Assembly (NCBI GenBank): GCA_014651175.1
Contig: BMWJ01000017.1
Coordinates: 62,001 to 126,000 of the forward strand
DNA: 64,000 bases
Direction of reading: 5' to 3'
DNA from: Streptomyces clavifer
GTDB lineage: Bacteria > Actinomycetota > Actinomycetes > Streptomycetales > Streptomycetaceae
Under the pieces are notes generated by a model. It was not told the DNA's origin, made no database searches, and saw only the letters and a program-made list of their open reading frames with translations. Both the position numbers and the translations under genes were made by a program. Within the stretch, counting starts at the first letter, position 1. Each line of letters begins with the position of its first letter. This document shows positions 57,302-64,000 of this stretch, in pieces.

Positions 57302-58446
57302 AGATCACCCGCATCGAGACCTTCCGGGTACCGCCCCGCTGGCTCTTCTGCCGTGTCGAGACGGACGAAGGGATCGTCGGCTGGGGGGAGCCGGTGGTCG
57401 AGGGCCGCGCCGACACCGTCCGTACGGCCGTCGGTGAACTGGCCGAGTACCTCGTCGGGCTGGACCCCCGGCACATCGAGGACCACTGGCAGGTGATGAC
57501 CCGAGGCACCTTCTACCGCGGCGGACCGGTGCTCTCCAGCGCCGTCGCCGGCATCGACCAGGCTCTGTGGGACATCCGGGGCCAGGCGCTCGGCGTCCCC
57601 GTGTACGACCTGATCGGCGGCGCCGTCCGCGACCGGGCCCGGGTCTACTCCTGGGTCGGCGGCGACGAACCGGCCGAGATCGCCGACGCCGTCAACGCCC
57701 AGGTCGAGGCCGGGTTCACCGCCGTCAAGATGAACGCCACCGGCCTCACCGGACGCCTTGGCGGCGCGGCCGACATCGCCGCCGCGCACGCCCGCGTGGC
57801 CACCGCGCGCGAGGTGCTGGGCCCCGGCCGGGACGTCGCCGTGGACCTGCACGGCCGTCTGGGTCCCGCCGGGGCGCGACGCCTGCTCGCCGCGCTGGAG
57901 GAACTGCACCCTCTGTTCGCCGAGGAGCCTGTCACCCCGGAGCACACCCGGCTGCTGGAGCCGCTCGTCCGCTCCACCACCGTGCCCATCGCCACCGGCG
58001 AACGCCTGTATTCGCGCTGGGACTTCCTGCCCGCGCTGACCGCCGGGATCGCCGTCGCCCAGCCCGACCCCTCGCACGCCGGAGGCATCTCCGAACTGCG
58101 CCGGATCGCCGCCCTCGCCGAAACCTTCGACGTCCAGCTGGCACCGCACTGCCCCCTCGGACCGATCGCGCTCGCCGCCTCGCTCCAGGTCGCCTTCGCC
58201 ACACCCAACTTCCTGATCCAGGAACAGAGCATCGGCATCCACTACAACGACGGCGCCGAACTCCTCGACTACGTCGTCGACCCGGAGGTCTTCCGTTTCA
58301 CCGACGGACACGTCGCCCGCCCCACGGGACCGGGGCTGGGCATCACCGTCGACGAGAACGCGGTCCGCCGGGCCGATGCCGCGCCGGGCGCCCCCTGGCG
58401 CAGCCCGCTCTGGCGCCACTCGGACGGATCGTTCGCCGAGTGGTGA
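57298..58446 (+). CDS. dgoD: D-galactonate dehydratase
   Basis: 382 residues, exactly the length of E. coli DgoD. Enolase superfamily: Asp183 and His185 in AVDLHGR, Glu209 in FAEEPVTPEH and Glu235 in ATGERLYSR fall at the positions known for DgoD. His284 in LAPHCPLGP is the second acid/base. It should convert D-galactonate to 2-dehydro-3-deoxy-D-galactonate (KDGal). The start overlaps the regulator stop by four bases. Some relatives act on other aldonates such as gluconate, so galactonate is likely but not certain. Confidence 0.88.
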   Translation: MKITRIETFRVPPRWLFCRVETDEGIVGWGEPVVEGRADTVRTAVGELAEYLVGLDPRHIEDHWQVMTRGTFYRGGPVLSSAVAGIDQALWDIRGQALGVPVYDLIGGAVRDRARVYSWVGGDEPAEIADAVNAQVEAGFTAVKMNATGLTGRLGGAADIAAAHARVATAREVLGPGRDVAVDLHGRLGPAGARRLLAALEELHPLFAEEPVTPEHTRLLEPLVRSTTVPIATGERLYSRWDFLPALTAGIAVAQPDPSHAGGISELRRIAALAETFDVQLAPHCPLGPIALAASLQVAFATPNFLIQEQSIGIHYNDGAELLDYVVDPEVFRFTDGHVARPTGPGLGITVDENAVRRADAAPGAPWRSPLWRHSDGSFAEW

Positions 58447-58507
58447 CACGGCCCCCACCGGATCGCCCGACCCCGCATCCCCATCGCAGCCCCGAGGAGT
58501 GACCCGT

Positions 58508-59140
58508 ATGAGCCTTACCGACCGACTCCGCCGTGAACGCGTGATCGCCATCGTCCGAGGCACGGACACGAAGGCCGCCGAGCGGAGCGTGCACATCCTC
58601 CGCGAGGAGGGCATCGCCCTGATCGAGGTGTCCCTGACGACCCCGGACGCGGCCGGGATCATCGCGCGCAGTTCCCGGGAGGCCGGTGACGCCCTCATCG
58701 GCGCCGGCACGGTGCTCACCGGCGACGACGCCCGTGCCGTCCAGCAGGCCGGCGCCGCCTTCGTCGTCACGCCCGCGCTCGCCGAGGGGAGCGTCACCGC
58801 GCACGCGCTCGGACTGCCCGTCGTCGCCGGGGCGCTGACCCCCACCGAGATCGTCCGGGCGGTCGCCGAGGGTGCCTCCGCCGTCAAGCTCTTCCCCGCC
58901 TCCGTGGGCGGCCCTGCCTATCTGCGTTCCCTGCGCGAACCGCTGCCCGAGGTCCCGTTCGTACCGACCGGGGGCGTGGACGCCGAGGCCGCCCACGCCT
59001 ACCTGGAGGCCGGGGCCCTCGCCGTCGGCGTGGGGTCGCCCATCATGGGGGACGCCCCGCACGGCGGCGACCCGGACGCGCTGCGGGAGCGATGCCGCGC
59101 CTTCCTCGCCGCCCTCGCCCGCCACCGGGAGGGGGAATGA
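58508..59140 (+). CDS. 2-dehydro-3-deoxy-6-phosphogalactonate/gluconate aldolase
   Basis: 210 residues from ATG 58508. KDPG/KDPGal aldolase family: catalytic Glu40 in LIEVSLTTP and Schiff-base Lys127 in AVKLFPAS, with GAGTVLT and PTGGVDAE in place. It splits the phosphorylated KDGal to pyruvate and glyceraldehyde-3-phosphate after the kinase encoded next. Its stop overlaps the kinase start (ATGA). The family cannot be split into Eda or DgoA from sequence alone; context favours the galactonate branch. Confidence 0.88.
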   Translation: MSLTDRLRRERVIAIVRGTDTKAAERSVHILREEGIALIEVSLTTPDAAGIIARSSREAGDALIGAGTVLTGDDARAVQQAGAAFVVTPALAEGSVTAHALGLPVVAGALTPTEIVRAVAEGASAVKLFPASVGGPAYLRSLREPLPEVPFVPTGGVDAEAAHAYLEAGALAVGVGSPIMGDAPHGGDPDALRERCRAFLAALARHREGE

Positions 59141-60102
59141 GCCCCGAGACGGCCCCCGAGGTGGTGACCCTCGGGGAGACGATGGCGGTCCTCCGGGCGT
59201 CCGGCCCGCTCCGGATGGGGGCCGACCTGCGGCTATCGGTGGCCGGAGCGGAGTCCAACGTGGCCATCGGACTGACCCGGCTCGGACACCGCGTCCGCTG
59301 GATCGGCCGGGTCGGCGACGACGAACTGGGCACCCTGGTCCTGCGTACCCTGCGTGCCGAGTCCGTGGACGTCACCGGGGCCCGTACCGACCACGACGGA
59401 CCGACCGGGCTGCTGCTCTCCGAACCGCGGATCGCCGACCTCACACGCATCCAGTACTACCGGGCAGGCTCGGCGGGCTCCCGGCTGTGCCCCGAAGACG
59501 TGCCGGCCGCCATGCTCAGCGGCGCCCGGGTCCTGCACGTCACCGGCATCACCTGCGCCCTGGGGCCGCAGCCGCTGGACGCGGTGCGTGCGGCCGTCCA
59601 CGCCGCCCGGAACGCGGGAATCCTGGTCAGCCTGGACGTGAACCACCGCCCCCGGCTCTGGAGCGCGTCCGAGGCCGCCGACGTCCTGCGCCCGCTGGCC
59701 CGGGACGCCGACCTCGTCATCGCCTCCGACGACGAACTCGCCCTGGTCGCCGACCCCTCGGCCCGCACCACCACCGACCGCGTCCGGTCCCTGCTGTCCA
59801 GCGGCCACACCCGGGAGGTGGCCGTCAAGCTCGGCGGCGACGGCGCCGAACTGCACACCCCGCAGGGCAGGGAACGCACTCCCGCGCGCCGCGTCACGGT
59901 CCGCGACACCGTGGGCGCCGGCGACGCCTTCACCGCCGGCCTGCTGTCGGGGCTGCTCGACGGCCTCGGTCCGCGTGACCGCCTGGAACGCGCCAATACC
60001 CTGGGCGCCTTCGCCGTCGGCTCGGTGGGGGACTGGCAAGGGCTGCCCGAACGCCGCGAACTCACCCTGCTGGACAGGGAGGACGGCGCCACACTCCGCT
60101 GA
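59137..60102 (+). CDS. PfkB family 2-dehydro-3-deoxy sugar-acid kinase
   Basis: 321 residues from ATG 59137, overlapping the aldolase stop. PfkB/ribokinase fold: VTLGETMAVLRASG opening, GAESNVAIGLTRLGHRVRWIGRVGDD (PfkB signature 1 region) and DTVGAGDAFTAGLLSG with the catalytic Asp. The opening and the YYRAGSAGS segment are those of KDG kinases (KdgK). It should phosphorylate KDGal/KDG at C6 for the aldolase. Confidence 0.9.
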   Translation: MSPETAPEVVTLGETMAVLRASGPLRMGADLRLSVAGAESNVAIGLTRLGHRVRWIGRVGDDELGTLVLRTLRAESVDVTGARTDHDGPTGLLLSEPRIADLTRIQYYRAGSAGSRLCPEDVPAAMLSGARVLHVTGITCALGPQPLDAVRAAVHAARNAGILVSLDVNHRPRLWSASEAADVLRPLARDADLVIASDDELALVADPSARTTTDRVRSLLSSGHTREVAVKLGGDGAELHTPQGRERTPARRVTVRDTVGAGDAFTAGLLSGLLDGLGPRDRLERANTLGAFAVGSVGDWQGLPERRELTLLDREDGATLR

Positions 60103-60207
60103 CCACCCCCGCCGTGCCCCGCCCTGGGCGCGCCCCCGCTGACGCACCCGCAGCCCCGCACCCGTCCCCGACCTGCGGAGGATGCGGCGGACCGGAAGGA
60201 GAGAGCC

Positions 60208-61212
60208 CTGACCCGCCACCTGACCGGAGCGACCGTCCCACCGGCGTTCCGCCCCTGGAACACCCACCGGCGCGAACTGGGCGAGGGCCTCCGCCACACC
60301 GGAGACCACCTGGTGACCGTCGACATCCTTGACGGCACCCTCACCGCCCTCGACCCCGCCACCCCCGGCGACGGGGCCGTCCTGCTGCGCCTGGACGTCC
60401 CGCTGGGCGCCGTCGCCCCCCTGGCCGGCCTGCCCGGACACTGGCTGGCGGCGGCCGGGACCGGTGCCGCCGTGATCGCCCCCGACGGCAGCCTCACCTG
60501 GCTGGCCCACCCGGGCGCCGCTGATCCCGTGCGCAGCCGCGTCAACGACGGATGCTGCGACCCGTCGGGACGCTTCTGGTTCGGCACCATGCCCTACGGA
60601 CCGGAGCGCGGCCTCGGACGGCTCCACCGGGTCGATCACGACGGGTCCGTCACCACCGTGCTGGACGGGCTGACCATCCCCAACGGTCCGGCGTTCACGG
60701 CCGACGGGACGGTGATGTACCTCGCCGACAGCGCCGAGGGCCGCATCGACCGCTTCCGGGCAGATCCCGACGACGGGCGACTGCTCGACCGGACTGCGTT
60801 CGCCGCGTTCGCCCCGGACGCCGGCAGCCCGGACGGCATGACGGTGGACGACGACGGCCAGCTCTGGGTAGCGGTCTGGGGCGCCGGAGCGGTCCACCGC
60901 TACGCACCGGACGGCACCCTCACCGCCGTTCTGCCGCTCCCCGCCGTCCAGCCCACCAGCCCCGCGCTCGTCAACGGCACCTTGTTCGTGGCCACCGCAG
61001 CCATCGGTCTCACTCCGCTGCCTGACGACCGCCCCGACGAGACCCGGCCCGGCGGCGCCCCCCGGCACGACGGCCGGGTGCTGGCCGCTGAGGTCGGCGC
61101 ATCGGCACCGCCCGCCCGCCCGGCCATCCTGCACCCCGGGGCCCCCGGGGTCCCGTCCACGACCATCGCCGCCCGTCCTTCCGGCGGCGCCACCCACAGG
61201 GAGGCACTGTGA
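60208..61212 (+). CDS. SMP-30/gluconolactonase family lactonase with probable CTG start
   Basis: 334 residues if the CTG at 60208 is used. The first ATG/GTG/TTG in frame is GTG 60313, which would cut off the conserved first strand (RRELGEGLRHTGDHLVTVDI; LGEG carries a metal-ligand Glu). AAGGAG at 60196-60201 stands six bases before the CTG, supporting it. Later motifs: RVNDGCCDPSGRFWFGTM, TIPNGPAFTADG, GSPDGMTVDDDGQLWVAVW (metal Asn/Asp). It should open the aldonolactone formed by the dehydrogenase. The stop overlaps the SDR start (GTGA). Confidence 0.82.
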   Translation: MTRHLTGATVPPAFRPWNTHRRELGEGLRHTGDHLVTVDILDGTLTALDPATPGDGAVLLRLDVPLGAVAPLAGLPGHWLAAAGTGAAVIAPDGSLTWLAHPGAADPVRSRVNDGCCDPSGRFWFGTMPYGPERGLGRLHRVDHDGSVTTVLDGLTIPNGPAFTADGTVMYLADSAEGRIDRFRADPDDGRLLDRTAFAAFAPDAGSPDGMTVDDDGQLWVAVWGAGAVHRYAPDGTLTAVLPLPAVQPTSPALVNGTLFVATAAIGLTPLPDDRPDETRPGGAPRHDGRVLAAEVGASAPPARPAILHPGAPGVPSTTIAARPSGGATHREAL

Positions 61213-61988
61213 GCCCGTATCCGTTCCAGGACCGCACCGCCATCGTCACCGGCGGCGCCCAGGGCATCGGCGAGGCTGTCGTCGACGCCCTGCTGGCAGG
61301 AGGCGCCGCCGTCGCGGTGCTGGACCGCGACGAGGCCGCACTCGAACGCGCCGCCGACCGCCATGCCGCCCACGCGGACCGGATGCTGCCGCTGGCCGTC
61401 GACATCACCGACGAAGCAGGCGTCGCCGCGGCCACCGGGTGCGTCGCCGAACGGTTCGGCCCGGCGACGCTGCTGGTCAACAATGCCGGGATCAACGCCT
61501 ACTTCGACCCCGCCGCGATGACCTCCGACGAATGGGACCGCGTCTTCGCGGTCGACCTCAAAGGCGCCTGGCTCGTCGCCAAGCAGCTGATCCCCGCCAT
61601 GCGCGAGCGCGAGACTGGCTCGATCGTCAACATCGCGTCCCTGCACGCCCGCCTCACCTCCGCCGGGTACTTCCCCTACGCGGCGGCCAAATCCGGTCTG
61701 CTGGGGCTGACCCGCAGCCTGGCCCTCGAACTCGCGCCGCACGGGGTGCGGGTCAACGCGGTCAGTCCGGGCTGGACCCGGACGGCCCTGGTCCGCGACT
61801 ACTTCGCCGCCCAGCCCGACCCCGCGGCAGCCGAGGCCGAGGTGGTGAACGTGCACCCGATGCGGCGGATGTGCGAACCCCGGGACGTGGCCGAGGTCGT
61901 CGCCTTCCTGCTCGGACCGGGCGCCCGTGGCATCACCGGCGCAGAGATCCCCGTCGACGGAGGCCTCGGCGCCCGCTTCGCGGGCTGA
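61209..61988 (+). CDS. SDR family sugar dehydrogenase
   Basis: 259 residues from a GTG at 61209 overlapping the lactonase stop. NAD(P) motif TGGAQGIGE; NNAGINAYF; catalytic Ser in VNIASLHARL and YAAAKSG with Tyr and Lys; LGPGARGITGAEIPVDGGL at the end. Close in pattern to glucose/galactose 1-dehydrogenases. It probably makes galactono-lactone, the substrate of the gene upstream. Last intact gene of the operon. Confidence 0.87.
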   Translation: MSPYPFQDRTAIVTGGAQGIGEAVVDALLAGGAAVAVLDRDEAALERAADRHAAHADRMLPLAVDITDEAGVAAATGCVAERFGPATLLVNNAGINAYFDPAAMTSDEWDRVFAVDLKGAWLVAKQLIPAMRERETGSIVNIASLHARLTSAGYFPYAAAKSGLLGLTRSLALELAPHGVRVNAVSPGWTRTALVRDYFAAQPDPAAAEAEVVNVHPMRRMCEPRDVAEVVAFLLGPGARGITGAEIPVDGGLGARFAG

Positions 61989-62028
61989 CCCGCGAGGCCG
62001 CGACGCCGCCACGCCGCCGGTCCTCGGC

Positions 62029-62400
62029 CCGGTGGAGGAGGAGCGCGACGGCGTGCGCGTCCACGGCGTCACGTACACCTCCGTGGGCGGCGTCCGGATC
62101 GGCGGCTGGCTCGCGCTGCCCGCCGAGGGGCCGGTGCGGAACGGATTCGTCGTCGGCCACGGGTACGGCGGCCGCCAGGCCCCGGGCCCGCGCCCTCCCG
62201 CCGCGGCTGGCCGGGTCCGACGCGATCCTGCCGTGCGTACGGGGGATGGGGGAGTGGGGCCGGAGGACGGCATCCCGGGCCTGGCCGCCGGGCACGTCCT
62301 GCACGGGATCGGCTCCCGCTCCACGTACGTCGTCGACGACTGCGCGGCCGACTGGAACGGCGCACAGGCAGCGGGCGACCGGGGCCTTGCCGGCAAACGA
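62029..62400 (+). pseudogene. Acetylxylan esterase (AXE1/cephalosporin-C deacetylase) remnant
   Basis: About 120 residues of a ~320-residue family. EEERDGVRVHGVTYTSVGG, GGWLALPAEG and VVGHGYGGRQAP match the N-terminal half. The next part appears in another frame (DAILPCVRGMGEWG), then the original frame resumes with GIPGLAAGHVLHGIGSRSTY. Two frameshifts, and the nucleophile-containing C-terminal half is absent. It lies directly after the SDR gene, so it may once have been part of the operon. Confidence 0.68.
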
Positions 62401-62784
62401 TGGCACCCTCGGCGACCACACACGGTGACACCACGGATGGCCTCACCAAGGAATGCGCGACGCGTCAACATGCGCGCCAACCAGCCTTGGGGCCGGAGTG
62501 GACGCTCGGACCGTCGTGAGTTTTAGTCGACCAGGCGGCGAACGGGCGGCTGGTGTCGCTGGTGCGGGACACCGCCGGTACGCAGGAGGCGGTCTGCTGA
62601 TCGGTGCCCGCGTCTGGCTGCTACGCAACTGGTGTGGGCAGGAGTGTCGAATTTCCCCACCCATCGCTCACGTGCCGGCCAGACATGCTCACTTGGATTC
62701 CCCACGCGGGAACAGGGACTGATGAACCTGGCGAAGAGTTGTGTCCTACTGGTTCGAGGCGCGGCCGACCGCCCCCGCTACGTC
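62401..62784. other. Intergenic stretch without recognised gene
   Basis: Frames are short and unlike known proteins. The deletion end of the esterase remnant is probably here. No IS end or operator was seen. Confidence 0.4.
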
Positions 62785-63582
62785 CTACTCCTCCGGCTCC
62801 CAGGCGCGGAGCAGGTCAAGCAGCCCCGCGTCTCCGCCAACGTGCAAGGAGTCGGCAGGGATACGGTCGTACAAGTAGAGGACCAACTCACTGGCCGTGC
62901 CATGGACGGAGGCGCCGGCTGTGTCCGAGTCCTCGCCGGTCGCGGTAGTGGGCGCGGGGATGCGGGAGGAGCGTGCGCCGTCGCCGTCGACCGTGAGGCG
63001 CCAGGAGCGGCCCTCGGCGGTGTGGAAGGCGAAGGCCATGGGCTTGTGCGGCCAGGCGCTGGGCGTCGCGACGCAGGTGAACAGGAACTCCTCCACACCG
63101 TCGAGGGCGACCTCAGTCGGCAGCGGCTGCGGGGCGCCTGCGGCGAGCTGGGCGTCGTAGGTGTGCACCGCGCTCTCCTGGACCCGGTGCCGGGCGACTC
63201 CGCCGGAGATCCGCGGCGTCTGCAGAGCACTCCACCACGCCCAGCAGCCGGCGTCCGGGCCCGCCTCCCGCAGGGCGCTCAGCAGAAGCTGCGTCGACGC
63301 GGCCAGCCAGGCCAGCAAGGCTTCACGCTCCCGTGGCACTTCCAGAGCGGCACGGGCAGCGGTGGCCTCGGCCGGGGGAGCGTCGGCAGGCCCTGCGCCG
63401 ACGATGGCGGCCCAGAAACGGTCTCCCCCACCCAGGTGCTTCACCAGATCGAACAGCGTCCACTCGGGGCAGGTCGGCACCTGCGCATCGAGACTGGGCG
63501 CGGCGGCGACTGCGGTGCGGAAGGCGGTCGACCGTTCATCTATCAGTCGAAGCAGGTCAGGGAACTCAAGATTCTTTTCCAC
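62785..63582 (-). CDS. Mycothiol-dependent maleylpyruvate isomerase family enzyme
   Basis: 265 residues from ATG 63582. The DinB-like N-terminal helices carry the hallmark VPTCPEWTLFDLVKHLGGGDRFW; RHRVQESAVHTYDAQLA supplies a conserved His set for the metal. The C-terminal domain (AEGRSWRLTVDGDGARSS) is the usual MDMPI C-terminal fold. These proteins use mycothiol in isomerisation or transfer reactions in actinobacteria; the exact reaction here is unknown. Full-length relative of the truncated gene at 29832. Confidence 0.85.
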   Translation of the reverse strand: MEKNLEFPDLLRLIDERSTAFRTAVAAAPSLDAQVPTCPEWTLFDLVKHLGGGDRFWAAIVGAGPADAPPAEATAARAALEVPREREALLAWLAASTQLLLSALREAGPDAGCWAWWSALQTPRISGGVARHRVQESAVHTYDAQLAAGAPQPLPTEVALDGVEEFLFTCVATPSAWPHKPMAFAFHTAEGRSWRLTVDGDGARSSRIPAPTTATGEDSDTAGASVHGTASELVLYLYDRIPADSLHVGGDAGLLDLLRAWEPEE

Positions 63583-63937
63583 GCCGGATGTCTATCACCG
63601 TGCTCCGGTGATCGGACAGCGTTTCTCACAGTCGCCGCCAGTTGGCCGTTGCGGTCGTTCTCCTCGCCTCCCACAGCTCGGGTGACTCAGCTGCGCACTG
63701 CTGTGAGCACGCTGGCGGTGGCGGTACGCCCGGCGTCGTGCCTGTGGGTGCTCTGGCCTCGCCGCACGGCCGGGCACCTCGGTGACGTGACGTCCACCCG
63801 GTGCGCGAGGCCTGGTTGCCGCCGACCTTGGCCAGGTCACCCGCGCTGTGAAGCGCAACCTCACGATGCTGCAGTACAGGCCGGAGGTGATCGACGGATG
63901 CCTGGCCGGCACCGGCCTATCCCTGTCGGCGTGATCG
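63583..63937. other. Intergenic stretch with a possible coding remnant
   Basis: On the plus strand a frame ending at ~63930 reads VTRAVKRNLTMLQYRPEVID, then GCLAGTGLSLSA before a stop. It is protein-like and may be the tail of a decayed gene, but has no start or recognised family. Confidence 0.3.
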
Positions 63938-64000
63938 TCAGAAGATGCCGAAGAAGCGACGCCACCAGCTGGGCTGCTGAACGTGCGAGGGCAGGTCGGC
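63938..64000 (-). CDS. C-terminal end of a gene continuing beyond the window
   Basis: Reading leftward from the edge the frame gives HVQQPSWWRRFFGIF before a TGA at 63938-63940. Only 20 residues are visible. The Trp-Trp-Arg-Arg ending is common at C-termini of Streptomyces proteins, but no function can be assigned. Confidence 0.4.
   Translation of the reverse strand, partial: ADLPSHVQQPSWWRRFFGIF

Noticed and set aside
56455-58887. 810-codon open frame on the minus strand
   Set aside because: Antisense to the FCD regulator, dgoD and aldolase; no domain.
59233-61197. 654-codon open frame on the minus strand
   Set aside because: Antisense to the kinase and lactonase genes.

Overview
The window is high-GC actinobacterial DNA, almost certainly Streptomyces. 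Codon third positions are nearly all G or C. GTG starts, purine-rich Shine-Dalgarno sites and 1-8 base stop/start overlaps are common. An actinobacterial integration host factor (mIHF) type protein, mycothiol-dependent isomerase relatives and a CebR-type operator are present. I found no rRNA, tRNA or CRISPR array. The content is accessory catabolism: uptake systems, sugar-acid pathways, polymer degradation (cellulose, rubber), small regulator/oxidoreductase modules and insertion-sequence debris.

Left part (0-17 kb). After the 3' end of a tripeptidyl-aminopeptidase-like hydrolase comes a leftward operon: 2-hydroxyacid dehydrogenase, glucarate dehydratase (gudD), a second dehydrogenase, and a 5-dehydro-4-deoxyglucarate dehydratase (kdgD). 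Divergent from it is a complete Opp/Dpp-type ABC importer (binding lipoprotein, two permeases, two ATPases). Together they look like an uptake-plus-catabolism locus for an aldarate or related sugar acid. Then follow a coiled-coil/winged-helix protein, a second mIHF-like protein, a Baeyer-Villiger monooxygenase, an SMP-30-type lactonase lipoprotein and a TetR regulator.

Middle part (17-42 kb). Here are a DUF3291 protein beside a SufR-like regulator with a cysteine cluster, and two TetR-controlled oxidoreductase modules. Each module has a clear inverted-repeat operator in the divergent promoter region (20485-20506 and 25437-25455). A pair of small membrane proteins, an AhpD-like protein, an AraC regulator and a small lipoprotein follow. 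The stretch 24.4-38.5 kb is a graveyard: at least five transposase fragments, a broken phosphotransferase and a truncated mycothiol-isomerase-like gene. A secreted GH9 cellulase (GH9-CBM3-PT linker-CBM2) with a near-perfect CebR box upstream stands intact within it. An acyl-CoA ligase/TetR pair closes the segment.

Rubber locus (42.7-49.5 kb). Two tandem latex clearing proteins (Lcp, Tat-exported rubber oxygenases) precede oxiB and oxiA, a molybdenum-hydroxylase-type aldehyde dehydrogenase. This resembles the lcp-oxiB-oxiA locus of Streptomyces sp. K30 with the oxygenase gene duplicated. A decayed IS5-family element with intact inverted ends lies just downstream.

Right part (50.4-62 kb). A ribose-type ABC importer, a zinc dehydrogenase, an aldose-epimerase-like protein, a GntR/FCD regulator, galactonate dehydratase, a KDPGal-type aldolase, a PfkB kinase, an SMP-30 lactonase (probable CTG start) and an SDR dehydrogenase form what looks like a complete oxidative galactose/galactonate (De Ley-Doudoroff-type) route. 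The motif AATTCAT(T/A)AATTA occurs upstream of both the transporter and the regulator, suggesting a shared operator. A broken acetylxylan esterase and a mycothiol-dependent isomerase-like gene end the window.
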